This document shows positions 1 to 13,066 of a stretch of DNA of 64,000 bases, piece after piece (position 1 is the first letter of the stretch; every line of letters begins with the position of its first letter). The notes under the pieces are model-generated. The model was not told where the DNA came from. It made no database searches and saw only the letters and a program-made list of their open reading frames with translations. Location: positions 3,536,501-3,600,500 of the forward strand of contig NC_088313.1 of NCBI RefSeq assembly GCF_910592395.1, written 5' to 3'. Both the position numbers and the translations under genes were made by a program. This DNA is from Lineus longissimus (Eukaryota > Nemertea > Pilidiophora > Heteronemertea > Lineidae).

Positions 1-691
1 CGCCTGTGAACATTGTTCCAGTGATACGGGCGCTATATAAATGACAATTTCATTCATTCATTCATTCACTAAAAGCATCCTGGCATAACCATTGGTTTTC
101 GATACACTCCGCCTCTCGCTATTTCAAACCCCTGCTGAAATCCATACCCTTCGGACCGATTGTCGCGGTAGAAAAAAAGCGCCCAATCAGAGCACCGTAT
201 TCGTTATCAAAGCACGCCTTCCATTGGTTGTTATCCCGACTGCCGACGGAGTGCATTTGCCTGCACTGCGATCGACGATTGCCGTTATATCAACTACCCC
301 CCCCCCCGCTGCTTATGTAATAAATTTCATAATATACACTCTATAGCGGGATGTGTTACAGCGTAAAATTGGTATAGAATATTAAAAAACAAGGCGTTGA
401 TAGAAAGTTGTTAACTTTTTTGAACTTGTATAAAATCTGTTTTATAGAATTATGCAACACATGTACGGGTGTGTCCAAGAGTCGGAACACCCGGTCTTCG
501 CACTCAGGGTTTTGTATACGAGGTAGGGGTATCAAAAATATGTATCTCAAAATGCACTAAAAGATGCTCTTGGCGAATAGTCTCTGAGAGTACATGAATC
601 TTTTTATAACACCGGTATATACGTCTAAGTACATTTACCTTGCGAATCGTTCTTTTGTACAGCCAGAAATAAGCCGACCAAGACAATGGGC

Positions 692-787
692 GATATGAAT
701 AAAGACTAGCAAATGCTTTTGTCTACTTACACTTGGCCTTTCTGTACAAAATTGAAGTAAAGGCATTTGCTAGTCTTTATTCATATC
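692..787. repeat. 25-bp perfect inverted repeat (hairpin or MITE remnant)
   Basis: Bases 692-716 and 763-787 are exact reverse complements, separated by a 46-base loop. The arms are AT-rich and carry no coding signal. This is most likely the folded remnant of a small non-autonomous DNA transposon. An RNA hairpin precursor is possible but nothing else supports it. Confidence 0.7.
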
Positions 788-3700
788 ACTGATTGCCTTT
801 CAGTCAGTGAGAATTCATCGGCCTATGGTTCAGTATAACTTGGTTTCACCGGGTCCATTTACAGGCCTACGCCTTCGTTAAATATTTGAAACTTTTAATT
901 GAATTTGAAAAATTCGAATCGTGTAAATACGTAATATAAATGTCAACAATACCGTAGTGTGGACAGATATACAAGTGCTAGTTTCAACATATTCGTTTGC
1001 ATAATAACTGCAGTGTGCCAATGAAACTGAATTTTTTCTATTTTCCTGGGCCAGTAATTACGGACGACGTCCCCCTTTAAGCGTCGAAAAATACTTTTAT
1101 TGCCATCCACATGTCATTTGACTGAGATTTTGCCTTCAACTTTGGATAATTACTATTTACATGTACTTTTTGGTGAGAAATACAAAAAGAATATGCAGTT
1201 CAAATCAACTCCGTGTCAATTTTTTTTAATGTGAAAGATGATTCTAACCCTATTGTCAAGTCTCTGCCACTGGGAGCGGCCAACACAAGCGGGTACGAGA
1301 CAACGTCTTTAAGAGTCGGATTCGAGTTCAGGTAATGCGCAAGGAGATACGCCAGACCCGTGTTTACGACCGTATGGCCCCGGACAGAGAGAAAACATTC
1401 GTGTTCCAGGTTTTTATGGCTGAGAGAGGTCAAGCCTCTGCTCCTGTGTGACTATTAATGGTAGTCTCCGCGCAAAAGCAGTTCACCAATTCAGTATCTT
1501 GACCCTCAATGTATTGACATTGCTCGGCCTCCAGACGAGGCCATACCGCTAAAAGTTTAGTATGCAAAATCGAGTGCTGCTGCTCAGAGTTGCTCTGATT
1601 GAGAAAATTCGACTGTGCATGTAGGCCTACATTACATGTGTGAATGCACCTTGCTGTGCATAGTAGTTGTTGTTGCGAGCATTGTTTTTCTTTGGTGACC
1701 CGAGTAGCCTTCCGTGACAACTTGAGAAGCCAAACCAATAGCAACAGTTCACTGACGCTTGTTTTCACCGGATTTATGTAGGATTCACATTGCCGCTTGT
1801 CACTGTCCATTGGTCATGTTCATGTGTCACGAGCATGTATTTTCGGTATCAGTTCCTTGAACCACAAAAAAATTGATTCCGTTTACTAAACATCTTGTAT
1901 GTAGGCCTACTGGCTTGTAAACAGTAAAAACTGTATAATTCTTTCAGGTCATATCGCAGACCGAGGTAAAGAGAGATGTTAACGAGTTGAAATAATATGA
2001 GATGACAACGTACAGTTGTATCAAAAAAATTCTTGCTTCTCGATCACGCAACTGATCTAGTTGGTGTTGGAGCAAAATGGTCCAGCCGATTTTCTTTTCA
2101 TGACTCACTTCCGGTTATAAGGAATTGATACGGAACTTGGTGCATTTGCTGTCTCACTAGACACAACATGGGTGGCGATAAAATGTGGCCAAAAGCTACA
2201 AGTAAGGTTAACACATAATCTAGTCTAAAAACGAAACATCGTACCAGACCGGAAGGTAGCTAGCTTTTTGCTGTTGGGCAATGTTGGGGGAGGTGCTTAA
2301 TGACACTTTTTGAAATTTTGCGGCCAAAATCACAGCCAAGAAAATAATTTTTGTGACTTTGGTGTCGTCCTCCCCTCGCTAGCTGCGCCCCTAGTTGCTT
2401 TTACAGTGTTCTTACTTGTAACCAAACACAATGGTGTCGGCTGTACCAATATTTCTTTCTGGACCACGCTGTAGGCGTATATCAGTGGAGGTTTGAAACA
2501 AAAACCAGCCAAGCTTATGCTTGTCGCTCTATAACCTACTTTCGTGAAAATGTCTTCTTTTCGTATTAGAATGCAAGAAAGCATGGTTTAGAATGTTTAG
2601 TTTCATAAAGCCGAATGGGCTCTGAGATTAGGCCAGCGGACTATGTAACGTCGTTTTTTTAACTTGTTGATCTGCGAAGCTTAGAATTGGCGAAGAATTT
2701 CCTCGGCTTTAAAGGACATTGTCGATAAAAATATTCGTCGAGTAGAGGATGCTTCTAAGGCTTTAGGACTACAAAACAAGCAAAATGATGGGCATATCTG
2801 ATTTATGACGTTGAGAAGGGAACCTTTTTGACATGAAGAGAAGAAATAACGACTTTTAAATACATGTACACAAAAGGAATTTCGCTGATAGTTCCTTTGG
2901 TTGTAGGATTATATATGTACATGTACATGTATATAAGCATTTCTTATTCAGACGGGTAATTGATAATGGCGGACGATTTTGAAGTCAAGATTTTCTAGCT
3001 AGTGTTGTGATATTGTTGATGAATGTTTTTCTGGATCACCCGATACTCAGGCATATGACCCCATGACTTATTTTAGGTCGCCCCCGTAGGAGCACGCCTA
3101 GTTATAGGATGCTGAGACAGTCAGGTTCCTTCCTGTGTTTTCAACTTCAAGAGCAAATAAACAATAAAAATGATTAACTCTTCATTATTCTTAAAAGGGA
3201 CCCAACATAACACTAGCTGACCATCAAAATAGATGAGAAGGATGGTCAGCGCCAAGGAAAACAACCGGAAGGGTCCATGACCTGGCTTCTTCTCATGCGG
3301 GATCGACCATGAATGTGTCAGCCTTCCGGCGCCGAGAACGATATAGAGAAATTCCAAATTCGGACTGACGCAAATCAGTGCTAACGACATCAAGGAACTC
3401 CTTGTATCCTCGCCCTTGCTATGATTTCATAGCAGCAACAGGGGGGAACTCCCATGTTTTCAGATAATGTTAACCTTATTTGGTGCAAAAATACTGGCGG
3501 CGGTCTTCGTTAAGCATCCCTCGGACATTCCAATCAGTTGATGCAAACGTAGGGCGACTTACGCCCAGGCAGCGTGCAGGAATTTATAAGGAAATCATCG
3601 TTTAGATACATGTATCGTCATCGACTTGGTCACAAAATGAATGATTCATCAGAATCGGCTAGTTACTGTAAACCGCTAATTTCGAGGGCGTTTCATTTTA

Positions 3701-5475
3701 TCACCAATTTCGTGACTAAACTTGTTTCGCGAAAATAAAATATCGAGAAAGACATGGTGATTGCAAAAAAAAAGAAAACTTCAAAATCCTTCGAATAAAA
3801 TATGCATGACCATTGTCTTTCTTCGGAACAATATATTTATCAATGTCTAATTTGTGGATTTCTCAAACAGTCGAACAAACGACCCCTCAGACATTGACCC
3901 CTATATATACCTCTTAAGAGTAAAGTAAACGCCTATTGAAGACAGATTCAGGTTTATGAAAACAATTCATGTATATACTGTCAACATTCGTTTAACTGAC
4001 GCGCTCAATGCAACTTTTAATCGACCTTTGATGGTGTCTGCGTTATGAATTTTGGAAATCAATGTGTTGACATACCATGCAGTTTAACACACATGTATTT
4101 TGAACGAAATGCATGTTCATCAAAGAATGCACTACGCGAGGTAAATTGGGCATATCTATTTTAATTTACGGCATTCTATCTGGTATAGCCTTGGCTCTTT
4201 CTTTTCTATCAAGAGCAGCTTAATTCAATAGCCTGGGTGTACTTGATAACGCAAAATCTCAAGTGAGTATTGATATATGTCACCAAGTGTAAATTTACAC
4301 TTGATATGACATACAAACAACAACGACCAATTCGAATTATGTCAAAACAATTTTGAGAATTTAAGAAAACACCCTAATTGCTTGATGCATTTTTTTTCAT
4401 CGATATCCTCAAGTAGGCGTGTACAGGTTGTTGTTATAAAAATCATCCCATTGAAGATACATGTACATATATACATGTATGACATGTTCCGGTTACCAAC
4501 ATTGTACATGTACATGTAAGTGTACGACATCAGTTTGTTCCTTCCGCGATGGCATATTATGTACCCCACCGTCTTCTTCCCGTCCTCAGCAAGTCTACTT
4601 TCGAGCCGCGATGGTGTAATAGCTCGGGTCACCTACCAGCGGTCCCTCGTTCCCCAATGTCGGCGTGAGACTCTAGGCAGGTCTGTTTGTCTGACATCAA
4701 GTCTGCAATCTAGTTTCCAGAAATGAGGCGTTTCGGAGAAAAGTAGGCTGCACTGGGCAAAAGGTATCGATGTCCTCAAGGGATGACCCCTCCCCTTCTG
4801 TCCTAAAGTTCCATATATATGTTATGACGGCCAAACAACAAACAGAATGTCTGTGGAATTACAGAATGTCTGTGGAATTTGCTGATACGCGCAGCGCGTC
4901 CACAACCGACCTTATTCTTCCGGCATGCTCGGGCCAATAGTGGGCTAATATTTGGTTACTATAATAAGTGGAACTGACGTCTTGGTATCAGAGGTCAGAT
5001 AATGTTGGGTTACCAGAACAAGCACATGTGAAGGAGTTTTTACGGTCACTTGGATTTGTTCAGGCAAAGCAGCCACTTCAGGATACGCCGGATCCCGAGC
5101 TGTACATTTTCTTTATATTACAAATTTGGTAAGTTTCCATCAGTTTCCGATTTTACTAAAATCCATCAAAATCTGGCCTCAGCTCTCAACCCACCTTTTT
5201 GGATTTTACTTGCGCAGAGAGTGACCACCAAGGCTAGCAGTTGTCATCTTCCCCTGCAATGTTTTCAGATCGCTAAATCACTCACATCGATAGTGGTCAG
5301 TGACGCAAACGCAGGAGAGTTAGGATGGCAGTCGTAAGCTTGGAGTCCATTCACGAGAAAATGACCCTTCACGGGGAAAAAGCCTAAAATGGGAGGGCAA
5401 ACTGGTCAGTATTTTGCTGTCAGCCCTAAATGGCTCGTTCCTGGTTGGTTAAGTGTATTGTCCGATTATGGCTAA

Positions 5476-5506
5476 GCACGGACACTCTCTAGTGTCCGTG
5501 GGCTAA
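5476..5506. repeat. short perfect-stem palindrome
   Basis: A stem of about 13 bases built on CACGGACACT and its complement closes on a very small loop. It stands alone in unannotated DNA. It could be a transposon-end relic; no function is visible. Confidence 0.5.
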
Positions 5507-7521
5507 GTAAGCATTTATAAGATACTGCGAACTTCGAACTTTCAGATTGAATATAACATTTTGTTCAGATACCGCGTTTTCTGTATGAAATCCTCTAAAG
5601 TCGGTGACGGGCTAGTTTATCGTGAAATGGTCTGGCTAGCTTGTTTCTGCTCGTGACCTTATGTTGCTCACCTCTGGTGACGACCCTTAATCTACAAAAA
5701 AGCAGTGCACATCTTTGCCAAAAGGCAGAAAAAAGCTAGGTCAACGGTCTACATCGTGTTGTCAAGTGGCTACTCTGCCTGAAAAAGTAGGTATTGTAAC
5801 TATAGGCCTAAGAGACTAGAACAAATATAGTCCTCAAAAACATATAGCGGGTAATCTTTAGGTCTACCTTCGCTTTGGTGTCTTATCTTGTTATATGTCG
5901 TGTTTAGGAAGTAGCCACTTAATAACAAGAGTAGCCACTTGAAAACACGCAGTTGTTGACGATTTGATATAGCTACCCCCCCCCTTTTTTTAAAGTACTT
6001 GTACTACAGTCTACAAAACAGCATTATTGAAATTTATGATGTAGTATTTTGAAATTATCAAATTCATGTTAAATTGTCTGATATTTGAACAACCAGGGTT
6101 GGCCTTTGTTGGGAAATTATACGTCCCTAGGGCCGAGGAGCAGCTAGCATGTGCCATCTCATGTGACCGAAGTGACCCAGATTGATTGGTGAGATAGAAA
6201 TGGATTTACTTCTAAAGGGTTACTGAAACGTTTTCTGACTTCGAGGAAGAGAAAATAAATGCACTACCTTTAATGTCACTTAATAACTAAGTTATTATCA
6301 AAATATTGTCAGAAAGTTGGACATCTTCCTTTCGCTTCTCCTCTCAAAAAGTCATACGGCATTGTCATGCGCACAACAGTGACTATGCTGCATTAGCTAA
6401 ATGCCTATTTTAGTTTCGTCTGTCAGTCACCATTGGCCTTTACTGTGATTAGTAAGAGCCAAATAAAGCCGTACAGCTTACATCCAATTCAGACAACAAA
6501 ACTCAGACAGATTTTGACATCTTTTGATGAACCATGCTATAGGCCTAGGCCCCTGTTTTCTTCCTAGCAAAGCATTTTCGACATTGTTTGCGAGTGCGTT
6601 CCTTGCGGCAAAAGACACCTCGGTCTCGTTCCAATTAGCTTTCTTTCCTTGGGCCTGCGTTTAGGATCAGCATTAGACTACCCCATTCTCTGTCCTTTTC
6701 GTTACTGATGATGGCATGCCGTTTAACAATTCAATCAAAAATGGTGCATTTAAGGTAAAAGGAAGCATGGTATACAATGTCTTAGCATTTAGGTGAAAAT
6801 TTATTTTCGGGTAATAATCCTTTACATTTACAAATGCCTCTAACTCTAATCACAACGAAAGTAAAATGACAAATAAATAGTTTCCATGAATACTGCTGTG
6901 AAATCGACATGTTAATGGCTTTAGCCTTTTATTTTTTCTCTTTAAAAAAAAGAGTATTCTAAGATTGAGTAATAAGGCAACTATTCAGCAGGCCGAGAAG
7001 ACTACTAAGTTACTTTAGTTCTCGTACTTTACACAAGAAAAAAAACCTAATGATTAAAATTTTATCCTCAACATTCCATTTCTCGAAAGTCTATCTTCGT
7101 CTCGCTCTAAAAAGTTCATGGAAACAGCCAGACCTAGTGTATCATTGATATACATAAAGTGAGTTTTTCTATAAGTAGAGAGCGACATCCACTGAAGATC
7201 AGCCAGATGCCGTGCGGCATAGGTCAAAAAAGGCCTGCAAAATTATGACTGGCCTCATTTTGAGACTAGAACTACTACAAGTGCATTTTGTACGAACCGC
7301 GATAAGATATGTCTAAATGTCTGTCAACTGGGAGCCCAAGATTTATCAGTGTCTTATTTCGAGGTCAACTTACAACCCGCGATCCGTCCAAACAATTCAT
7401 AATAAAAAGAGAGTCATGACCAAAAAGAGTGCAATGGTTTCAGTACAGGATCAAGTGTAACATCTTTGGTTGCTCCCCATTATTTGAGTGTTCCCTTACA
7501 ATAAACAGCTATGACTTTTTG

Positions 7522-7839
7522 TTAAAGGGCCGACTTGGGCATGAGATATTTTGGTTTTTCATAGAAAAATAGCTTCCAGCAGGACCGCCAGTTCTCCAAA
7601 CAGGATCGTTGAAAATCATTGAACTGCAATAGACAATGCACCAGAAAGGGGCTATGTAATACATGTATTGGGCCTGCCTGAAAATCACAAGCAATGTCCA
7701 AACTCTCTCGCAACCCTGGTGAAAGGTCGTCATCAGGGATCAGCATTAATGCGATACTACAAGTGGCGGCGCATGGTGTCAAGCAGGGGTATTATATCCT
7801 CCTGGCTAGGTAAATTCCACGCCCAAGTTGTCCCTTTTA
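7522..7839. mobile_element. TTAA-type MITE, copy 1
   Basis: This element of about 320 bp begins TTAAAGGGCCGACTTGGGC and ends with the near reverse complement CCCAAGTTGTCCCTTTTA. It is homologous along its whole length to 11549-11866 and 58475-58762. The TTAA at the ends matches a TTAA target-site duplication, as in piggyBac-like transposons, but no transposase is present. Short open frames inside it are chance products of the repeat. Confidence 0.8.
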
Positions 7840-10800
7840 GGGACAAACACAGGAAAAATGGCCATATGCAATGTATCTGAAGCGATCCCAAACATTGAGA
7901 GAAGCTCTCAGAAACGGCAACCCTTAATCTTAAAGCGCATGCGAAAACTTGGTCGTTTGATGGTCAGAAACCACATGTCAGGAATGTCTGTGGGCTTGCC
8001 TTCTTACGGGTGCGTTTGTATGTGGGAGGTTGATCTTCCTTATCTCAAGTTGTGTAAACCGAATGATGTCAGATCAGTTTAGTCAACTTATTTGATGATA
8101 ATAACATTGGTTATCTGTTGTTTGCTCTGGGTGGACTGCATTTTAAGATACCAATCACTCTGATATTTTCTGCCACGCATGAACGTGTCCTGATTAGTCT
8201 CAACATGATGACAGAGAATTCTTAATTGTTACATGTTGCACCTATAAGTGTAATACATGTAAATACGGTGTAGTAATGTGTGCATGATTCCACCGTCACT
8301 GAGGGAGGTCCCGTCACCATGTATTGTCTCAGGCAGATGTGACCTCAAAGTAAACTCTGAGAATTTGTCCCAGTGTCACAAGATGCTGCCACCAACGACT
8401 CTGTCACTGGCATGAAAGCTACAGAGAGGCTCTGTTTTGAGAGCCCGGTAAAGGTAGACCTTGACTAGAGAGTGACATCGGTCCCTCCCCGGATTATCGC
8501 CGGCTTTTTGTTTCCTTGAGTCGGCAGCTCCCTCTCCACTAAGACAACATGTTAGCGGCTAGTGGACTTTGAAAGCAAGATCTCACCATAGTGATGTCCA
8601 ATGTGAACAGTTTTGCAGTGGGGCGATATGCTACAAAACTGTCAACTCAAATTAAATCATTTTGTCCGAAAGACACAAATTCGTTCTATTGTTTGGGTTT
8701 TTTAAAATAGGAAACACATGTGATACAAGTAAGTGTTTAACGCTTTACAAAAATGCGGTTTGGTGAAGAATTAACCCATTGTTTGCATGGTTGCGTCTAA
8801 AATTGCTGAAGATGTTGATGTAAGTGGATACTCTGACTCGGAGCAGCCTTTATTGGGCTTTGTGCTCTCTTCCATTTCGGCCTCTGAAATACATGTATGT
8901 CCATCCAAAGCGTCATGTGCTGCTTACAATACTCTGGCCCACAATGATACTCATATATTTCCGCAGTTTGATGATAAAGGCTATTTCAGGCATAGAGTCC
9001 TGCCAATGTCATCTGTCAGTGAGTCGAAATCCATTTTCATAAGCTTGGTTGTTGCTGGAGGCCGCTCTTCAGGAACTCTGTTTCTCCGATCCCCTCTGCC
9101 AACAAATCAAAAGTTCTCGTATCGGTTCCGGCCAAGGTTTGCTTGAAGCAGTGAGAATCATAAAGAATATGTTATTTTTTTATTCTTTGTTCAATATATA
9201 TTGTAACGTTTTCGTCCATTTTTGCCGGAAGTGGTTTCATAAATGAGGAGAGTACCGTATATTGGTTTTCTCAACCAGGTTACTTAAAGGTTTTTTTAAT
9301 TTCTATGTATTGGAATCGCGAAGTTTTTTTCAGCTCGTTATCTTTAAAGGAATTCAGGCCTTCAGGGCAGTCTCTATTGTTAGGCAAAGTTTTCCGCAAT
9401 ATTATCACTCGAGATATAATGATGATGATGTTTATAAATCACGATGTAAAATGTATGCCCACTACAAGACCTGTCCAGTTGCGTATTGAGACGAATGAAG
9501 GTAAGACCGCGTCTTACTCAGTCACTGTCTTTCGTTATTACATGTATTTAGTTTCTATCTTTCTTGGCGCATTTTCACTTTTTGAAAATTCTGATAGCAA
9601 CGTGTTACAGCAATAAATCGCTCACCGTTTTCATTCATCTCTATTAAACCTGGGAAATAATAAATCTTTGATTGCCTACTGGTTGGGCGTGTCAGAAAAT
9701 GTTCGCCTTATTGGCGAAAGGGGAGGCAAATTTCGCCAATAAACTGTTCGAGGATGCGAAATGTTTCTTTTCGAAATTGGCAATGGCTTATTGACTTATC
9801 GCTGTGGTTGTTGAGGAAGGTCGATGAGGCAGGTAAGAAGCAAGCGCGGATTACGAAGGAGTACGTGTAGGTGACACGGTCGGATATCGAAAAGGCTCTG
9901 TGCATTCATCAGTCTTTTGGAAGTATACTAGTACATGTGTGTGTTGGTGTTGTCAGTCTGAAGTTTAGTAGATGACAGAACGAGATTTTGACTGACTGCT
10001 TCACTATTTTGTAGGCCTACAAACCCAAATGATTACTGTTGCCTATAAACCATAACCACAGCCGCCAAAATGGGGCTCAATGCATTATACACTCTCAACA
10101 GTGCTACATTGTATCCAAGGTGTTTGTGTTCAGTTCTGACTGCACGGAGACTGAACAAGGGGGGAGGGGTCGCTGGGTGGCCATGAGCGATGATGACGCT
10201 TGGTGATCACACAATCTATGTTGTTTTTTATTTGTTTTTCTGTTTTCCTGTTCTTGGTGTCTGTCCTTCTAATGGCCTTTATGCTCATGGTGTTTCCCTC
10301 CTCCCTCCTCCATCTCTCCATCTTGACCACCAATGTTTTTGCATCTTATCAAGATTTAGATACGCGACTACATTTAAAGGGGGTATAGACCATTAGGTTC
10401 AGGATCGATATACCGACCCCGGCTACATTTCCTTAAAGGGGTATGTAAACCATGAGGTTCAGGATGCCCTCCCTCTCGACCCCTCCCTCCCCGTGAAAGC
10501 CATTATCACTAAAGGCCTGGTTGGTGCCAAGAACTCGGTCACTGCAACTAAATTCGATTGACACAGAGAGACTGTCTGTAACATTAACTCGTTACGAAAT
10601 AAAGTGTCATATCATATCATATCAATAAGATCGCCTAAAACGTTTCTTTTGCAGAGGAACATTGGAACGCATTTCATTGTATTTTTGTAGGATATGGTCA
10701 GGCCTGCAGTGCTGTAAATGGAAGCAAATTGAGAATACTTATTGCATTGACCTTCTTTTAATTTATTAGGTTTAAATATTTGAGTTCGGTTATCGGCACC

Positions 10801-11548
10801 ATCTTACTGTTCCATGTACTACACGTGTGTCTGATCATCAAGATCTGTGCCTTGGTCCACCCTTTAGTATTCAGAACCTGGTTGTCCAACAAGGAAGTCC
10901 AACAACTCGGGTCGTCTTCAAATGTAGAGAACCACGAACCGCTATCGCAGCCTCTGGCAGAATAATGCGAATTCAAATAGAAACACATCCTTTGTCCCAG
11001 TTATTGCCTCTGTTCTAGACTTTGTGAAAGCATCTTTGAACCTAGAATCAAGCGCTAGGGGCTGTAACAGGAACAACTTCGACCAAACTAAACCTGATGA
11101 CATATAACCTTAGCTCGAGGTCGTGTCGTTCCTAATACATGCCCTCTACGTATGCGTCGCATCTGGTTGGTTCTCCCCTTGGATACCTGAACAATCCTGA
11201 GAGTGTCGAACAGTGATTCTAGTCAGCAGATCAATAGTAGTGGTTTATCTGAAGAGATCGACAACATCAAACTGACACCTGACTTTTCTTTTTCGATAAT
11301 AACTTGAGAGAACATCACTTATTTTAGCACGGGGACACCCGAGTAGGCTACTGATAAACAGAGAATTTAAAGAAGCATGACGTGTGACTATTACAAAAAA
11401 CGCCAATAGTACGAGCTTTGAAATAGCAACAGAGATACTTTGTTTACGTTCCGAAACGCAACATCTCAAAGAACAGGGCCCCGTTGTACAAAACAAGTTG
11501 GTCACTGCAGCTTGGAGTTAATGTGAACTCAGCAATACGATAGTTGCA

Positions 11549-11866
11549 TTAAAGGGCCACTTGGGAATAAGATATGTTGGTTTTTTGTACAAAAACGGCT
11601 TCCAGCACGACCGCAACTTCTCGCCAAACAGGATTAATGAAAACTCTTGTTTCTATTTGAACTGCAATAAACAATGGACTAGGACGGGGTGATACCTTAG
11701 GCCTGCCTTAAATTCGCAAGCCATGCCCAAAACAGCCTTCCAACACTGGTGAACATCGTTATCAGAGAACGGCATCAGTGTAATACTACAAGTGGCGGCG
11801 CATGGTGTCAAGTTGGCACATTATCCTCCTGTCTATGTAAATCCCACGCCCAAGTTTTCCCTTTAA
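11549..11866. mobile_element. TTAA-type MITE, copy 2
   Basis: This is the second full-length copy of the family seen at 7522-7839. It keeps an exact TTAAAGGG start and a CCCTTTAA end, so the TTAA flanks are intact here. The internal part is clearly alignable to copy 1, including the segment around the shared words CAAGTGGCGGCGCATGGTGT. It is non-autonomous. Confidence 0.8.
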
Positions 11867-13066
11867 TGGGCTTAACTTTTTTTAAAGGAGAAAACGACAA
11901 GTCACGGAAAACGGAAAATGTTTCCAAGGTTTTGCGTGCCGTGCGAACAGTTGATGAAATAGACTAATCATATAGTTCTACGGCACTAAGTTGTCCGCTA
12001 GCGATGATACGTCCATGCCCCGAGACCTTGTAAAGATTCCAGAAGCGATCTTAGAGCAATGAAATTGGTGTATTTACAGCACTATGATATTTATAGACAA
12101 AAGTATGCTCAATGTATTACCAATAACCGGACGCAGCAAGGCATTAAGAGGTAATTGATTAAACCTTCGATATGGATGTTTAAGGATCGACGCTATCAAA
12201 GATTTATTTCTTTGGAGTAAAAAAGAATTATCAGACTCGGGTGTGGTTGGCGAAAAACAGCCATCTTATCGGTGGATTTATGCAACGATGCTATATACAG
12301 TAGGAAGCAAGAAACAATACGAACAAAAATTAAATGAAATTTGAACACTACATGTATCTATAACTTGGTATAATGTCGTTTTCGTGTCTTATTAACAATC
12401 TGTTCAGCTGAAGCAACTGTTGTCAAGTGTTTTTTCGTTTCTTTGACACAACACTTTCCTTAAACAGAAATTTGGGACTTCCTTTGGAAGTTTTGGGAAA
12501 TTTGGGAAATCAGGTATTGACCAATCAGAGGAGAACTATCATATCTGTTCGGCGCAGACTGCACGGCCATGTAGACTGTACGGATGTTTCTATTGGTCAA
12601 TACATGTACTTGTCACCTGACAGAATTATTCTCTGAGAGTAATCATTGGACTAATCAAGGCATTCAAGGTTTAAAAAGAGGTGTATGGCTCCGTTTATCG
12701 ATGGTTCCAGTGGAACCTAAAGTTGTTGTTTTTCCTTCTATTCTGTATGAACATCTTTTCAAACAAGCTTGGTCGAATATTTTGCGCTCTTGGAGACATG
12801 CATCGTTCCATTTACGACGCCAACACGGCGCGGTCTCTCGTGAGAGAACGCCATCCTGGTTTAGAAACAACAACATCAATTCCATCTCCTTCTAACTGGA
12901 CAAAGACGATGACAAGGTGGTTCAGTTTCCCCGCAGCAAACTGCTTTGTCTACCAGTTTTTAATTTGTTGTTCCAGGCGGTCGACCTCCCAACCAACAAG
13001 CTGCTGATGCTGACACGAGATCAGTTTGACTAGTATAATGACATCTATTTCATTCTGTCTTTTCAG

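Larger units (their letters stand above)
1..13066. other. gene-poor intergenic region
   Basis: No reading frame in this stretch matches a family I recognise, and none shows a credible series of splice-linked exons. It holds a CATT microsatellite at about 52-68, a C-run at about 298-308, an inverted-repeat hairpin at 692-787, clusters of TACATGTA words (about 2915-2935 and 4455-4518), a short hairpin at 5476-5506, and two copies of a TTAA-flanked MITE (7522-7839 and 11549-11866). A direct repeat of roughly 35 bases occurs at 10371 and 10431. The right end should contain the promoter and the unidentified 5' UTR exon of the neuropeptide gene, because a splice acceptor lies just before its start codon. 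Confidence 0.6.

Noticed and set aside
1200-1810. Two adjoining minus-strand open frames of 77 and 126 codons
   Set aside because: They are in different frames, match no family I know, and have no clear splice sites linking them. Composition does not differ from the surroundings.
6880-7130. Inverted GTTTCCATGAA words 230 bases apart
   Set aside because: Only about 11 bases pair, which is expected by chance at this spacing in AT-rich DNA.
8787-9146. Plus-strand open frame of 119 codons
   Set aside because: No recognisable motif, overlapping open frames in other phases, and no flanking exon signals that would extend it.
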